Of a stretch of 64,000 nt of DNA, positions 47,321 to 61,139 are shown one piece after another. This DNA comes from Siphonodentalium dalli (Eukaryota > Mollusca > Scaphopoda > Gadilida > Siphonodentaliidae). The notes beneath the pieces are model-generated. The model did no database searches. It saw only the letters and a program-made list of their open reading frames with translations, and was not told the DNA's origin. Position 1 is the first letter of the stretch. The number at the start of each line of letters is the position of its first letter. The position numbers were made by a program, and so were the translations under genes. The stretch lies in contig CP136063.1 in the NCBI GenBank assembly GCA_032622095.1, positions 144,539,950 through 144,603,949 on the forward strand, in the 5' to 3' direction.

Positions 47321-47720
47321 GATGATTCGGGTTATGGGGATGTGGTTGTGATGATGCTGATGGCGACGATGATTGAGATCATGAGGGTGGTGGTTGTAAC
47401 GATGATGCTGATGGCGATGATCATTAAGGTGATGAGGGTGGTGGTTGTGATGATGATGCTGATGGCGATGATGATTGAGATGATGAGGATGGTGGTTGTG
47501 ATGATGCTTTTGATGGCGATGATGATTCGGGTTATGGGGATGTGGTTGTGATGATGCTGATGGCGACGATGATTGAGATCATGAGGGTGGTGGTTGTAAC
47601 GATGATGCTGATGGCGATGATCATTAAGGTGATGAGGGTGGTGGTTGTAACGATGATGCTGATGGCGATGATGATTGAGATGAGGGTGGTGTTTGTGATG
47701 ATGCTTTTGATGGCGATGAT
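47321..47720. repeat. 200-bp tandem duplication in the satellite
   Basis: GATGATTCGGGTTATGGGGA occurs at 47321 and 47521. Following variants match at the same 200-bp offset. The period is not a multiple of three, so it breaks the long frame. Confidence 0.8.
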
Positions 47721-47744
47721 GATTGAGATTATGAGGATGGTGGT

Positions 47745-50480
47745 TGTGACGATGATGCTGATGGTGATGATGATTGAGATGATGAGGATGGTGGTTGTGA
47801 CGATGATGCTGATGGCGATGATTGAGATGGTGAGGGTGGTGGTTGTGATGATACTTCTGATGGCGATGATGATGATTGAGATGATGAGGGTGGTGGTTGT
47901 GATGATGCTTCTGATGATTGAGAACATGAGGATGTTGGTTGTGATGATGCTGATGGCGACGATGATTGAGATGATGAGGGTGGTGGTTGTGGTTGTGATG
48001 ATACTTCTGATGGCGATGATGATTGAGATGATGAGGGTGGTGGTTGTGATGATGCTTCTGATGATTGAGAACATGAGGATGTTGGTTGTGATGATGCTGA
48101 TGGCGATGATGATTGAGATGATGAGGGTGGTTGTTGTGACGATGCTGATGGCGACGATGACTGAGATGATGAGGGTGTTGGTTGTGATGATGATGCTGAT
48201 GGCGATGATGATTGAGAACATGAGGGTGGTGGTTGTGATGAAGCTTCTGATGGCGATGATGATGGGGATGGTGACGGTGATGGTTGTGATGATGCTGATG
48301 GCGACGATGATTGCGATGATGAGGGTGGTGGTTTTAACGACGATGCTGATGGCGATGATGATTATGGTGATGAGGAGGGTGGTTGTGATGATGATGCCTG
48401 ATGGCGATGATGATTGAGATAATGAGGGTGGCGTTTGTGATGATGATTTTGATGGCGATGATGATGATTGAGATGGTGAGGATGGTAGTTGTGATGATGC
48501 TGGCGATGATGATTGAGATGATGAGGGTGGTGTTTGTGATGATGCTTTTGATGGCGATGATGATTGAGATGATGAGTATGGTGGTTATGACGATGATGCT
48601 TATGGCGATGATGATTGAGATGATGAGGATGGTGATTGTGATGATGATGATGATGGCGATGATGATTGAGATGATGAGGACGGTGGTTGTAATGATGATT
48701 CTGGTGGCGATGATGATTGAGATGATGAGGGTGGTGGTTGTGACGATGATGCTGATGACGATGATGATTGAGATGATGATGGTGGTGGGTGTGACGATGA
48801 TGCTGATGGAGATGACGAGGGTGGTGGTTGTGTTGATGCTGATGGTGGCGGTGATGATTGAAATGATGAGGGTGGTGGTTATGTTGATGATGCTGATGGC
48901 GATGATGATTGAGAACATGAGGGTGGTGGTTGTAATGATGCTTCTGATGGAGATGATGAGGGTGGTGGTTGTGATGATGCTGATGTCGACGATGATTCAG
49001 ATGATGCTGATGGTGTTTGTAATGATGCCTCTGATGGCGATGATGATTGAGATGATGGGGGGTGGTGATTGTGATGATGCTTCTGATGGCGATGATGATG
49101 GAGATGATGAGGATGGTGGTTGTGTTGATGCTTCTGATGGCGATGATGATGGAGATGATGAGGATGGTGGTTGTGACGATGATGCTGATGGCGATGATTG
49201 AGATGGTGAGGGTGGTGGTTGTGATGATACTTCTGATGGCGATGATGATTGAGATGATGAGGGTGGTGGTTGTGATGATGCTTCTGATGATTGAGAACAT
49301 GAGGATGTTGGTTGTGATGATGCTGATGGCGACGATGATTGAGATGATGAGGGTGGTGGTTGTGGTTGTGATGATACTTCTGATGGCGATGATGATTGAG
49401 ATGATGAGGGTGGTGTTTGTGATGATGCTTCTGATGATTGAGAACATGAGGATGTTGGTTGTGATGATGCTGATGGCGATGATGATTGAGATGATGAGGG
49501 TGGTTGTTGTGACGATGCTGATGGCGACGATGACTGAGATGATGAGGGTGTTGGTTGTGATGATGATGCTGATGGCGATGATGATTGAGAACATGAGGGT
49601 GGTGGTTGTGATGAAGCTTCTGATGGCGATGATGATGGGGATGGTGACGGTGATGGTTGTGATGATGCTGATGGCGACGATGATTGCGATGATGAGGGTG
49701 GTGGTTTTAACGACGATGCTGATGGCGATGATGATTATGGTGATGAGGAGGGTGGTTGTGATGATGATGCTGATGGCGATGATGATTGAGATAATGAGGG
49801 TGGCGTTTGTGATGATGATTTTGATGGCGATGATGATGATTGAGATGGTGAGGATGGTAGTTGTGATGATGCTGGCGATGATGATTGAGATGATGAGGGT
49901 GGTGTTTGTGATGATGCTTTTGATGGCGATGATGATTGAGATGATGAGTATGGTGGTTATGACGATGATGCTTATGGCGATGATGATTGAGATGATGAGG
50001 ATGGTGATTGTGATGATGATGATGATGGCGATGATGATTGAGATGATGAGGACGGTGGTTGTAATGATGATTCTGGTGGCGATGATGATTGAGATGATGA
50101 GGGTGGTGGTTGTGACGATGATGCTGATGACGATGATGATTGAGATGATGATGGTGGTGGGTGTGACGATGATGCTGATGGAGATGACGAGGGTGGTGGT
50201 TGTGTTGATGCTGATGGTGGCGATGATGATTGAAATGATGAGGGTGGTGGTTATGTTGATGATGCTGATGGCGATGATGATTGAGAACATGAGGGTGGTG
50301 GTTGTAATGATGCTTCTGATGGAGATGATGAGGGTGGTGGTTGTGATGATGCTGATGTCGACGATGATTCAGATGATGCTGATGGTGTTTGTAATGATGC
50401 CTCTGATGGCGATGATGATTGAGATGATGGGGGGGTGGTGATTGTGATGATGCTTCTGATGGCGATGATGATGGAGATGA
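47745..50480. repeat. two ~1376-bp higher-order copies
   Basis: Copy 1 (about 47745-49105) and copy 2 (about 49120-50480) carry the same order of variant units, for example GATGGTGAGGGTGGTGGTTG at 47827 and 49203, and the GAGATGATGGGGGGTGG variant near 49050 and 50425. A few single-base differences separate them. Confidence 0.85.
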
Positions 50481-52169
50481 TGAGGGTGGTGGTTGTGATT
50501 ATGCTGATGGCGATGATGATTGAGATGATGGGGGTGGTGGTTGTGATGATGATTCTGATGGCGATGATTGAGATGATGAGGGTGGTGGTTGTGTTGATGC
50601 TTTTGATGGCGATGATGATTGAGAACATGAGGGTTGTGGTTGTGATGATGATGCTGATGGCGATGATGATTGAGATGATGAGGATGGTGGTTGTGTTGAT
50701 GATGCTGATGGCGATGATGATGGAGATGATGAGGATGGTGGTTGTGTTGATGCTTCTGATGGCGATGATTGAGATGATGAGGATGGTGGTTTTGTTGATG
50801 CTTCTGATGGCGATGATTGAGATGATGAGGATGGTGGTTTTGTTGATGCTTCTGATGGCGATGATTGAGATGATGAGGATGGTGGTTGTGTTGATGATGC
50901 TGATGGCGATGATGATTGAGATGATGAGGATGGTGGTTGTGTTGATGATGCTGATGGCGACGATGATGGAGATGATGAGGATGGTGATTGTGTTGATGAT
51001 GCTGATGGCGATGATGATGGCGATGATGAGGGTGGTGATTGTGATGATGCTTCTGATGGCGATGATGATTGAGATGATGAGGATGGTGGTTGTGTTGATG
51101 ATTCTGATGGCGATGATGATTGAGATGACGAGGATGGTGGTTGTGTTGATGATGCTAATGGCGATGATGATGGAGATGATGAGGATGGTGATTGTGTTGA
51201 TGATGCTGATGGCGATGATGATGGCGATGATGAGGGTGGTGATTGTGATGATGCTTCTGATGGTGATGATGATTGAGAACATGAGAGTGGTGGTTGTGAT
51301 GGTGATGCTGATGGCGATGATGATTGAGATGATGAGGATGATGGTTGTGTTGATGATGCCGATGGCGATGGTGATTGAGATGATAAGGATGGTGGTTGTG
51401 TTGATGATGCTGAATTGCTGATGGCGGTGATGATTCAGATGATGAGGATGGTGGCTATGACGATGATGCTGATGTCGACAATGATTGAGATGATGTGGGT
51501 GGTGGTGACGATGATGCAGATGGCGATCATGATTGAGATGATGAGGGTGATGGTTGTGATAATGATGCTGATGGATATGATTGAGATGATGAGAGTGGTG
51601 GTTGTGATGTTGATGCTGATGGCGATGATGATTGAGATGATGAGTGTGGTGGTTGTGATGATGCTGATGACGATGATGATTGTGGTGATGAAGGTGGTGG
51701 TGATGATGATGCTGATGGTGATGATGATTGAGATGATGAGGGTGGTGGTTGTAATGATGATGCGGACGGCGATGATGACTGAGATGATGAGGGTGGTGGT
51801 TGTGTTGATGATGCTGATGGCGACGATTATTGAGATGATGAGGGTTATCGTTGTGATGATGATGCTGATGTCGATGATGATTGAGATGAGGGTGGTGGTG
51901 ATGATGATGCTGATGGCGATGATGATTGAGATTATGAGGGTTGTGGTTGGGATGATGCTTCTGATGGCGATGATGATGGAGATGATGAGGGTGGTGGTCA
52001 CGACGATGATGCTGATGGCGATGATTGAGATGACGAGGTTTGTGGTTGTGATGATGATGCTGACGGCGATGATGATTGAGATGATGAGGGTGGTGGTTGT
52101 GTTAATGATGCTGATTGCGGTGATGATTCAGATGAAGAAGGTGGTGGTTGAGATGGTGCTTCTGATGGC

Positions 52170-52761
52170 GATATGATTCAGATGATGAGGATGGTGGTTA
52201 TGACGATGATGCTGATGTCGACGATGATTGAGATGATGTGGGTGGTGGTGACGATGATGCTGATGGCGATAATGTTTGAGATGATGAGGGTGATGGTTGT
52301 GATAATGATGCTAATGGATATGATTGAGATGATGAGAGTGGTGGTTGCGATGTTGATGCCGATGGCGATGATGATTGAGACGATGAGGGTGGTGGTTGTG
52401 ATGATGCTGTTGGCGACGTTGATTGAGATCATGAGGGTGGTGGTTGTAGCGATGATGCTGATGGCGATATGATTCAGATGATGAGGATGGTGGTTATGAC
52501 GATGATGCTGATGTCGACGATGATTGAGATGATGTGGGTGGTGGTGACGATGATGCTGATGGCGATAATGTTTGAGATGATGAGGGTGATGGTTGTGATA
52601 ATGATGCTAATGGATATGATTGAGATGATGAGAGTGGTGGTTGCGATGTTGATGCCGATGGCGATGATGATTGAGACGATGAGGGTGGTGGTTGTGATGA
52701 TGCTGTTGGCGACGTTGATTGAGATCATGAGGGTGGTGGTTGTAGCGATGATGCTGATGGC
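52170..52761. repeat. 296-bp tandem duplication
   Basis: Adjacent copies 52170-52465 and 52466-52761 begin GATATGATTCAGATGATGAG and share all variant units seen (ATGTCGACGATG, GCGATAATGTTTGAG, GCTGTTGGCGACGTTGATTG). Confidence 0.85.
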
Positions 52762-52895
52762 GATGATGATTAAGGTGATGAGGGTGGTGGTTGTGATGAT
52801 GCTTCTGATGGCGATGATGCTTGAGATGATGAGTATGGTGGTTGTGACGATGATGCTGATGGCGATGATGATTGAGATGATGAGGATGGTGGTTG

Positions 52896-52926
<31 letters not shown>

Positions 52927-54089
52927 GATTGAGATGATGAGGACGGTGGTTGTAATGATGATTATGATGGCGATGCTGATTGAGATGATGAGGGTGGTGT
53001 TTGTGATGATGCTTCTCATGGCGGTGATGATTGTGATGATGAGGTTGGTGGTTGTGACGATGATGATGATGGTGGTAATGATTGAGATGATGAGGGTGGT
53101 GGTTGTGACGATGATGCTGATGGCGATGATGATTGAGATAATGCTGATGGTGGTTGTGATGATGATGCTGGTGGCGACGATGATTCAGATGATGAGGATG
53201 GTGGTTATGACGATCATGCTGATGGCAATGATGATTCAGATGATGAGGATGGTGGTTGTGACGATGCTGATGGCGATGATGATTGAGATGATGAGGGTGG
53301 TGGTTGTGACGATGATGCTGATGACGATGATGATTGAGATGATGATGGTGGTGGGTGTGACGATGATGCTGATGGAGATGACGAGGGTGGTGGTTGTGTT
53401 GATGCTGATGGTGGCGATGATGATTGAAATGATGAGGGTGGTGGTTATGTTGATGATGCTGATGGCAATGATGAGTGAGAACATGAGGGTGGTGGTTGTG
53501 ATGATGCTTCTGATGGAGATGATGAGGGTGGTGGTTGTGATAATGCTGATGGCGACGATGATTGAGATGATGATGCTGATGGCGATAATTGAGATGATGA
53601 GGGTGGTGGTTGTGAAGATGCTTCTGATGGCGAAGATGATTGAAATGATGAGGTTGGTGGTTGTGTTGATGATGCTGATGGCGACGATGATTCAGATGAT
53701 GCTGATGGCGATGATTGAGATGATGAGGTTTGTGGTTGTGAAGATGCTTCTGATGGCGAAGATGATTGAAATGATGAGGTTGGTGGTTGTGTTGATGATG
53801 CTGATGGCGACGATGATTCAGATGATGCTGATGGTGGTTGTGATGATGCTGATGGCGATGATTGAGATGATGGGGGTGGTGGTTGTGATGATGCTTCTGA
53901 TGGCGATGATTGAGATGATGAGGGTCGTGGTTGTGTTGATGCTTTTGATGGCGATGATGATTGAGAACATGAGGGTGGTGGTTGTGATGATGATGCTGAT
54001 GGCGATGATGATTGAGATGATGAGGATGGTGGTTATGATGATGATGCTGATGGCGATGATGATGGAGATGATGAGGATGGTGGTTGTGT

Positions 54090-57000
54090 TGATGATGCTG
54101 ATGGCGATGATGATGGAGATGATGAGGATGGTGATTGTGTTGATGATGCTGTTGGCGATGATGATGGCGATGATGAGGGTGGTGAGTGTGATGATGCTTC
54201 TGATGGCGACGGTGATTGAGAACATGAGGGTGGTGGTTGTGATGATGCTGATGGCGATGATGATTGAGATGATGAGGGTGGTGGTTGTGTTGATTATTCT
54301 GATGGCGATGATGATTGAGAACATGAGGGTGGTGGTTGTGATGATGCTGATGGCGATGATGATTGAGATGATGAGGATGGTGGTTATGATGATGATGCTG
54401 ATGGCGATGATGATAGAGATGATGAGGGTGGTGGTTGTGTTGATGCTTCTGATGGCGATGATTGAGATGATGAAGTTTGTGGTTGTGATGATGCTGACGG
54501 CGATGATGTTTGAGAAGATGAGGGTGGTGGTTGTGTTGATTCTTCTGATGGCGATGATGATTGAGATGATGAGGGTGGTGGTTGTGATGATGCTTCTGAT
54601 GGCGATGATGATTGAGAACATGAGGGTGGTGGTTGTGATGCTGATGCTGATGGCGATGATGATTGAGATGATGAGGATGATGGTTGTGTTGATGATGCTG
54701 ATGGATATGATTGAGATGATCAGAGTGGTGGTTTTGATGTTGATGCTGATGGCGATGATGATTGAGATGATGAGGTTAGTGGTTGTGATGCTTCTGATGG
54801 CGATGATGATGGAGATGATGAGGGTGATGGTAGTGATAATGATGCTTCTGATGGCGATGATGACTGAGATGATGAGGGTGGTGTTTGTGATTATGATGCT
54901 GATGGCGATGATGATTGAGATGATGAGGGTTGTGGTTGTGATGATGATTCTGATGGCGATGATGATTGGGATGATGAGGGTGATGGTAGTGATAATGATG
55001 CTGATGGCGATGATGACTGAGATGATGAGGGTGGTGTTTGTGATTATGATGCTGATGGCGATGATGATTGAGATGATGAGGGTTGTGGTTGTGATGATGA
55101 TTCTGATGGCGATGATGATTGAGATGATGAGGGTGGTGGTTGTGATGATGATTCTGATGGTGATGATGATTGAAATGATGAGGGTGGTGGTTGTGTTGAT
55201 GATGCTGATGGCGATGATGATTGAGATGATGAGGGTGGTGGTTGTGACGATGATGCTGATGGCGATGATGATTGAGATGATGAGGGTGGTGTTTGTGATT
55301 ATGATGCTGATGGCGATGATGCTTGAGATTATGAGTGTTGTGGTTGGGATGATGCTTCTGATGGCGATGATGATGGAGATGATGAGGGTGGTGGTCACGA
55401 CGATGATGCTGATGGCGATGATTGAGATGATGAGGTTTGTGGTTGTGATGATGATGCTGATGGCGATGATGATTGAAATGATGAGGTTTGTGGTTGTGAT
55501 GATGATGCTGACGGCGATGATGATTGAGATGATGAGGGTGGTGGTTGTGTTGATGATGCTGATGGCGACGATTATTGAGATGATGATGGTTATCGTTGTG
55601 ATGATGATGCTGATGTCGATGATGACTGAGATGAGGTTGGTGGTGATGATGATGCTGATGGCGATGATGATTGAGATTATGAATGTTGTGGTTGCGATGA
55701 TGCTTCTGATGGCGATGATGATGGAGATGATGAGGGTGGTGGTCACGACGATGATGCTGATGGCGATGATTGAGATGATGAGGTTTGTGGTTGTGATGAT
55801 GATGCTGATGGCGATGATGATGGAGATGATGAGGATGGTGATTGTGTTGATGATGCTGATGGCGATGATGATGGCGATGATGAGGGTGGTGAGTGTGATG
55901 ATGCTTCTGGTGGCGACGGTGATTGAGAACATGAGGGTGGTGGTTGTGATGATGCTGATGGCGATGATGATTGAGATGATGAGGGTGGTGGTTGTGTTGA
56001 TTATTCTGATGGCGATGATGATTGAGAACATGAGGGTGGTGGTTGTGATGATGCTGATGGCGATGATGATTGAGATGATGAGGATGGTGGTTATGATGAT
56101 GATGCTGATGGCGATGATGATAGAGATGATGAGGGTGGTGGTTGTGTTGATGCTTCTGATGGCGATGATTGAGATGATGAAGTTTGTGGTTGTGATGATG
56201 CTGACGGCGATGATGTTTGAGAAGATGAGGGTGGTGGTTGTGTTGATTCTTCTGATGGCGATGATGATTGAGATGATGAGGGTGGTGGTTGTGATGATGC
56301 TTCTGATGGCGATGATGATTGAGAACATGAGGGTGGTGGTTGTGATGCTGATGCTGATGGCGATGATGATTGAGATGATGAGGATGATGGTTGTGTTGAT
56401 GATGCTGATGGATATGATTGAGATGATCAGAGTGGTGGTTTTGATGTTGATGCTGATGGCGATGATGATTGAGATGATGAGGTTAGTGGTTGTGATGCTT
56501 CTGATGGCGATGATGATGGAGATGATGATGGTGATGGTAGTGATAATGATGCTTCTGATGGCGATGATGACTGAGATGATGAGGGTGGTGTTTGTGATTA
56601 TGATGCTGATGGCGATGATGATTGAGATGATGAGGGTTGTGGTTGTGATGATGATGCTGATGGCGATGATGATTGGGATGATGAGGGTGATGGTAGTGAT
56701 AATGATGCTGATGGCGATGATGACTGAGATGATGAGGGTGGTGTTTGTGATTATGATGCTGATGGCGATGATGATTGAGATGATGAGGGTTGTGGTTGTG
56801 ATGATGATTCTGATGGCGATGATGATTGAGATGATGAGGGTGGTGGTTGTGATGATGATTCTGATGGTGATGATGATTGAAATGATGAGGGTGGTGGTTG
56901 TGTTGATGATGCTGATGGCGATGATGATTGAGATGATGAGGGTGGTGGTTGTGATGATGATGCTGATGGCGATGATGATTGAGATGATGAGGGTGGTGTT

Positions 57001-57503
57001 TGTGATTATGATGCTGATGGCGATGATGCTTGAGATTATGAGTGTTGTGGTTGGGATGATGCTTCTGATGGCGATGATGATGGAGATGATGAGGGTGGTG
57101 GTCACGACGATGATGCTGATGGCGATGATTGAGATGATGAGGTTTGTGGTTGTGATGATGATGCTGATGGCGATGATGATTGAAATGATGAGGTTTGTGG
57201 TTGTGATGATGATGCTGACGGCGATGATGATTGAGATGATGAGGGTGGTGGTTGTGTTGATGATGCTGATGGCGACGATTATTGAGATGATGATGGTTAT
57301 CGTTGTGATGATGATGCTGATGTCGATGATGACTGAGATGAGGTTGGTGGTGATGATGATGCTGATGGCGATGATGATTGAGATTATGAATGTTGTGGTT
57401 GCGATGATGCTTCTGATGGCGATGATGATGGAGATGATGAGGGTGGTGGTCACGACGATGATGCTGATGGCGATGATTGAGATGATGAGGTTTGTGGTTG
57501 TGA
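54090..57503. repeat. two ~1707-bp higher-order copies
   Basis: Copy 1 (about 54090-55796) and copy 2 (about 55797-57503) align at a 1707-bp offset. For example, GGTGAGTGTGATGATGCTTC is at 54181 and 55888, and the GGTTATCGTTGTG variant is near 55587 and 57294. Differences are scattered single bases. The length is a multiple of three, so the frame passes through both. Confidence 0.88.
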
Positions 57504-57900
57504 TGATGATGCTGACGGCGATGATGATTGAGATGATGAGGGTGGTGGTTGTGTTGATGATGCTGACGGCGATGATGACTGAGATGATGAGAGTGGTGGT
57601 TGTGATGTTGATGCTGATGGCGATGATGATTGAGATGATGAGGATATTGGTTGTGTTGATGATGCTGATGGCAATGATGATTGAGATGAGGTTGGTGGTG
57701 ATGATGATGCTGATGGCGATGATGATTGAGATTATGAGTGTTGTGGTTGGGATGATGCTTCTGATGGCGATGATGATGGAGATGATTAGGGTGGTGGTCA
57801 CGACGATGATGGCGATGATTATTCAGATGTTGAGGGTGGTGGTTATGACGATTATGCTGATGGCGATGATGATGCAGATAATGATAATGCTGATGATCGT

Positions 57901-58836
57901 GAATATGATGAAGATATTTGCATATGTCGCTATGATTATTGTACCCAGTCAGATTGATCTACCAGACTGCTCGTCAACCGGAGCGTCGATATAGATTATG
58001 TACACATATGCACATATAGTCCACATTTCACTCTATCTACCCGTATATTATGTATACTGTCTCCATTACTTGTTCCAAATATCCATTTATGTACATTTGA
58101 TCAGAGAACAAAGCACACTATATACAGTATGTATATAGGTATTCGATTATGTGCCGGTCTATTTTGAACATATATGAACATGACAAATGTAAGATTTTAC
58201 TCAATAAAGCTAAATACACCCAATCTAAAAGTCATTTCACACAGATAAGAATTACAATATATTGTAAGATTACAATGTGGAAAGGGCGAGGGTCACAACT
58301 TTATACGTTGGATATGTAATTTTAGTTCAATTGTTATTGTTATTTGTTGAGCTCTCGAAATCTTACAAAGCTTCACCTGCAAGATTATTACGAATGGGAA
58401 TTTTTCAATGTACTTAGGATTGAACTGTACTTGTACTTTACTTGCACTTAACACTTGCTTTACTAAATGGATTCTCCATGCACCCAGTTATAAATGTATA
58501 CATTTGAATTGTCTATATTTCTTTGCGAGCGTTTTGCAGGCAATATAAGCTGACGACAGACAGTGAAATTGTAATACAAGAGCAGAAGGATTGCTATTCA
58601 TTATAGTGGGATATGTTCAGAAATGAGTTCAATAAACGGTTTCCATGAACATTTCATCGACAATGAATATTTCGTAAAGAAATGGTTACTTGTATGCGTA
58701 TGATACTCAAATAACGCTACATGTCAATATATTATGTTTTGTTCATTTTGTTCGAAGTTTGTTTTGATAATTAATCCAGTGGCAACGACGGTGATATTGG
58801 CATGATGACCATGATGTAATATGACAAAATTCTCAC
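57901..58836. other. AT-rich end of the intron
   Basis: Non-repetitive sequence between the satellite and the splice donor at 58836. No exon was recognised. Confidence 0.45.
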
Positions 58837-58966
58837 CTTCCTTGAAAAATGCGCCTGCAAACGGCTCGATAACGGTTTTTGCCGTCGCAATCGTCACATT
58901 GTATGCTCCATCATGTTCGTCAGCTGATCTCTTCTTCCGGTTAACCGGATTACCACCAGGACATCG
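58837..58966 (-). CDS. penultimate exon of a ZP-like membrane protein (furin-site exon)
   Basis: Acceptor ...TATTTGTAG (AG at 58968-58967) and donor GAAG|GTGAGA bound 130 nt. Read in phase 0 this gives 43 residues with no stop: RCPGGNPVNRKKRSADEHDG, then AYNVTIATAKTVIEPFAGAF and FKE, plus one base. RKKR is a consensus furin-type cleavage site just after a Cys, as at the C-terminal border of ZP domains. NVT is a potential N-glycosylation site. The other two frames contain stops. Donor phase 1 matches the acceptor of 41362-41142. The ZP domain itself would be encoded further right, mostly outside this window. Assignment to the ZP family is inferred from architecture, not from the domain. Confidence 0.7.
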
Positions 58967-59189
58967 CTACAAATACATGTTTAAGAAAATGAATGTAGTG
59001 GATGTGTATTCGCGGTGCACACTAAATGTGCCACAACGACCACACACAGTGCCGTATCTCTCAATAAAAAACACACCCTACATTAATTTCTTATATTTAT
59101 ATTTCCTTTTGACGATTTATTCCTAAAAAACAAGCTGAATGGCTTCTTATTTCTTTTTTGTTATATGCTAATAATGCTTATGTGTCTTG

Positions 59190-59300
59190 TCGCCTTCTTT
59201 TATATGCGGATGACTCTGCCCTCACGGTTTCTGGACAGCAAAAATCCTTTTGGGATCTCCGCATAAATAATCTAAAATATCCGAACTGGATGTCAGCTGC
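59190..59300 (+). pseudogene. tiny LINE RT fragment with YADD box
   Basis: The frame reads LLYADDSALTVSGQQKSFWD, the motif C region of non-LTR reverse transcriptases, then degrades at stops. No flanking RT blocks are recognisable. Confidence 0.6.
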
Positions 59301-59899
59301 AGTGATGTAAATATCAGCGGTCAGATGCTCGTAGCCCGTTTATATATAACCATGGATATATGCCAGATATGACCGTACTAAAAAACGGCCTTGCTTTTGA
59401 CCGTGTATTTACCCATGGTGTGTGCATGATACCAGGTGTTATTGCCTTGAAAGGTAACCATGTTCGCCTGGTGTTGTTAGATTGGTAATGAGATTAGCGG
59501 TTTCTATGTCTTTTCTGCTCATATTGAACTTTGTCTGAAATAGACGCACGTTTATACTAGAATTTGCGCAACAGGGGTGAAGGAAATCGCACTTCGAGCA
59601 TATGATAGTCGATATATACTCATGCATATATATCATTTTCACAGTCTGAGCCTTTACTTTTTGTTTTATTTCTGTATTTTAAGTGATAAACTTTATAATA
59701 GTGATAAACAGTGGCGGCCCACCATCCAATCATTTAGAAAACCGTCGTATTGCATATATTTTTATTTGAAATGTTTTTTTTTTATAATGACCCCAAAAAA
59801 GTATGTTGACGATACCTTTGTGGAATGAAAAAGACCTTTAATATATACAAAAACGGCTGTTGGTAAACTGAACGTAATCTAATATGTGGGAATAGACAC
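59301..59899. other. no supported feature
   Basis: A possible minus-strand exon near 59542-59460 (after CTATTTCAG) was considered but does not join in phase with the exon at 58966. Confidence 0.35.
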
Positions 59900-60900
59900 A
59901 CCCAGCTAACCATGGGCTCAGACATATTTATGTAGTGTAAATACCCAGGCGACTATATGCATGCAGGGAATCCAGGTGCCTATAGGTAGGATACGGGCTC
60001 GTGTCCCTAAATAGATGCCAAGGAACTGACATCAATAGTATAGAATTGGCCCAGTCCCCTACATATAGTGCATGTACACAGTAGTTATGTAATAGACACA
60101 TATAGATTCAGGTACACCATGTCTATAGTAGATGCATGGAACCAGGCACCTGCAGGTGTAAGTCATGGATCAAAATCCTACGTGTACTATGGCATGGATC
60201 CACATCGATATATGCAAATATTGAACGTATGTCCATTTACATAGATAATGGACCTTATATGATGGAGGTCGATATAAATAGAAAGTGTGAAACCATTATA
60301 ACTTGGCCATGGATCCAGGCTCATGTAAGTAGGGACTGGACGCAGGCCACCACGGTAAAGTAATGGATCCATGCCGATTTAGACATGATCAATGGCTATC
60401 TATATGTATATGACTTGGACCCAGCCCACTATAAGGCTATATATAGGCCACCAACCAAGCCATGCATGTTGCCTTTATGTGGTGCAACTACCAGGTGCAT
60501 ATATTTATTATCTATGACATGTACCCAGGTCCCTACATAAATCCTTGGAACCAGGCCTAAATTGTATACCATCGACCCAGTCCACTATCTACGACATGGA
60601 CACAGTAGTTAGGACACATCGTGGATCAAAATCCCTACAGGTATGCCATTCACAGACCCTCCCATATGCAGACCATCCACACATGACACAATAAACAGGT
60701 ATTGGACTGACGACACGTGGGTGTCCATATAGGTATAGTATATTGGAAATGGACATCGGCGCCTAAAGGTAGGTCATGGGATCTCAGTCTGAAATATATA
60801 GGCGTAGGCTGCGCCCCTGTAAGTGGGGAAAGGACCCATTGCGAAATATCGACATACAGTTATGGCATAGATAGGTAGGACAAACAGTTAGTTCCAACTT
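59900..60900. repeat. degenerate minisatellite (AGGNNCCTATAGGTA theme)
   Basis: Many imperfect ~55-65 bp units combine a CATGGACCCAGG-like word, a CCTATAGGTA or CCTGCAGGTG palindrome and TATGTAG words (e.g. 59985, 60145, 60315, 60540, 60770). Divergence is high, so it is an old array. Confidence 0.6.
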
Positions 60901-61139
60901 ATAGGCAAATATTATTCCGGGTGTCATCACTATGCGATAAGATAATATTCTTCATGCATGACATGGACAGATATAGTGTGGATGCAGGTGCCCACAAAAA
61001 TGTGGGTCAATGTTATTACAAGCCTGTCTAATGGCTCATTAAAATGTATCCCATTAGTCGACTTATGGCAGATACAGTCATTACCTTCATACATGTACAT
61101 GTCATCAAAATTAACTAAATGGTTATAACTTAAAGGTAC

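Larger units (their letters stand above)
46025..57900. repeat. GATGG megasatellite, main block
   Basis: Continuous ~48-bp units with triplet indels and variant units (TTGAGAACATGAGG, GATTCGGGTTATGGGGATG, GATTCAGATGATG). Nested higher-order duplications have periods of about 126, 200, 296, 1376 and 1707 bp. A frame of 1841 codons (52469-57994, plus) and one of 1327 codons (57801-53818, minus) stay open because of the 3n unit; both encode low-complexity peptides (Met/Val/Leu-rich or Ile/Thr-rich) and are not taken as genes. Confidence 0.95.
41363..58836 (-). other. 17.5-kb intron of the ZP-like gene, filled by a megasatellite
   Basis: Inferred from compatible splice sites and phases: donor GTGAGA at 58836-58831, acceptor TTTTAG ending at 41363. 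It contains the GATGG-type array, a hAT-like element, a 41-bp hairpin at 41503-41543 and about 0.9 kb of ordinary AT-rich sequence near each edge. Confidence 0.6.

Noticed and set aside
52469-57994. 1841-codon open frame on plus, with a 1327-codon frame on minus in the same DNA
   Set aside because: Both are products of a 48-bp (3n) minisatellite. They encode low-complexity peptides, no domain, and frames shift wherever the repeat has non-triplet indels. The region lies in an inferred intron.
59460-59542. Minus-strand exon candidate after CTATTTCAG (TKFNMSRKDIETANLI...)
   Set aside because: The donor is weak (ATG|GTTACC) and its phase does not match the next supported exon at 58966.
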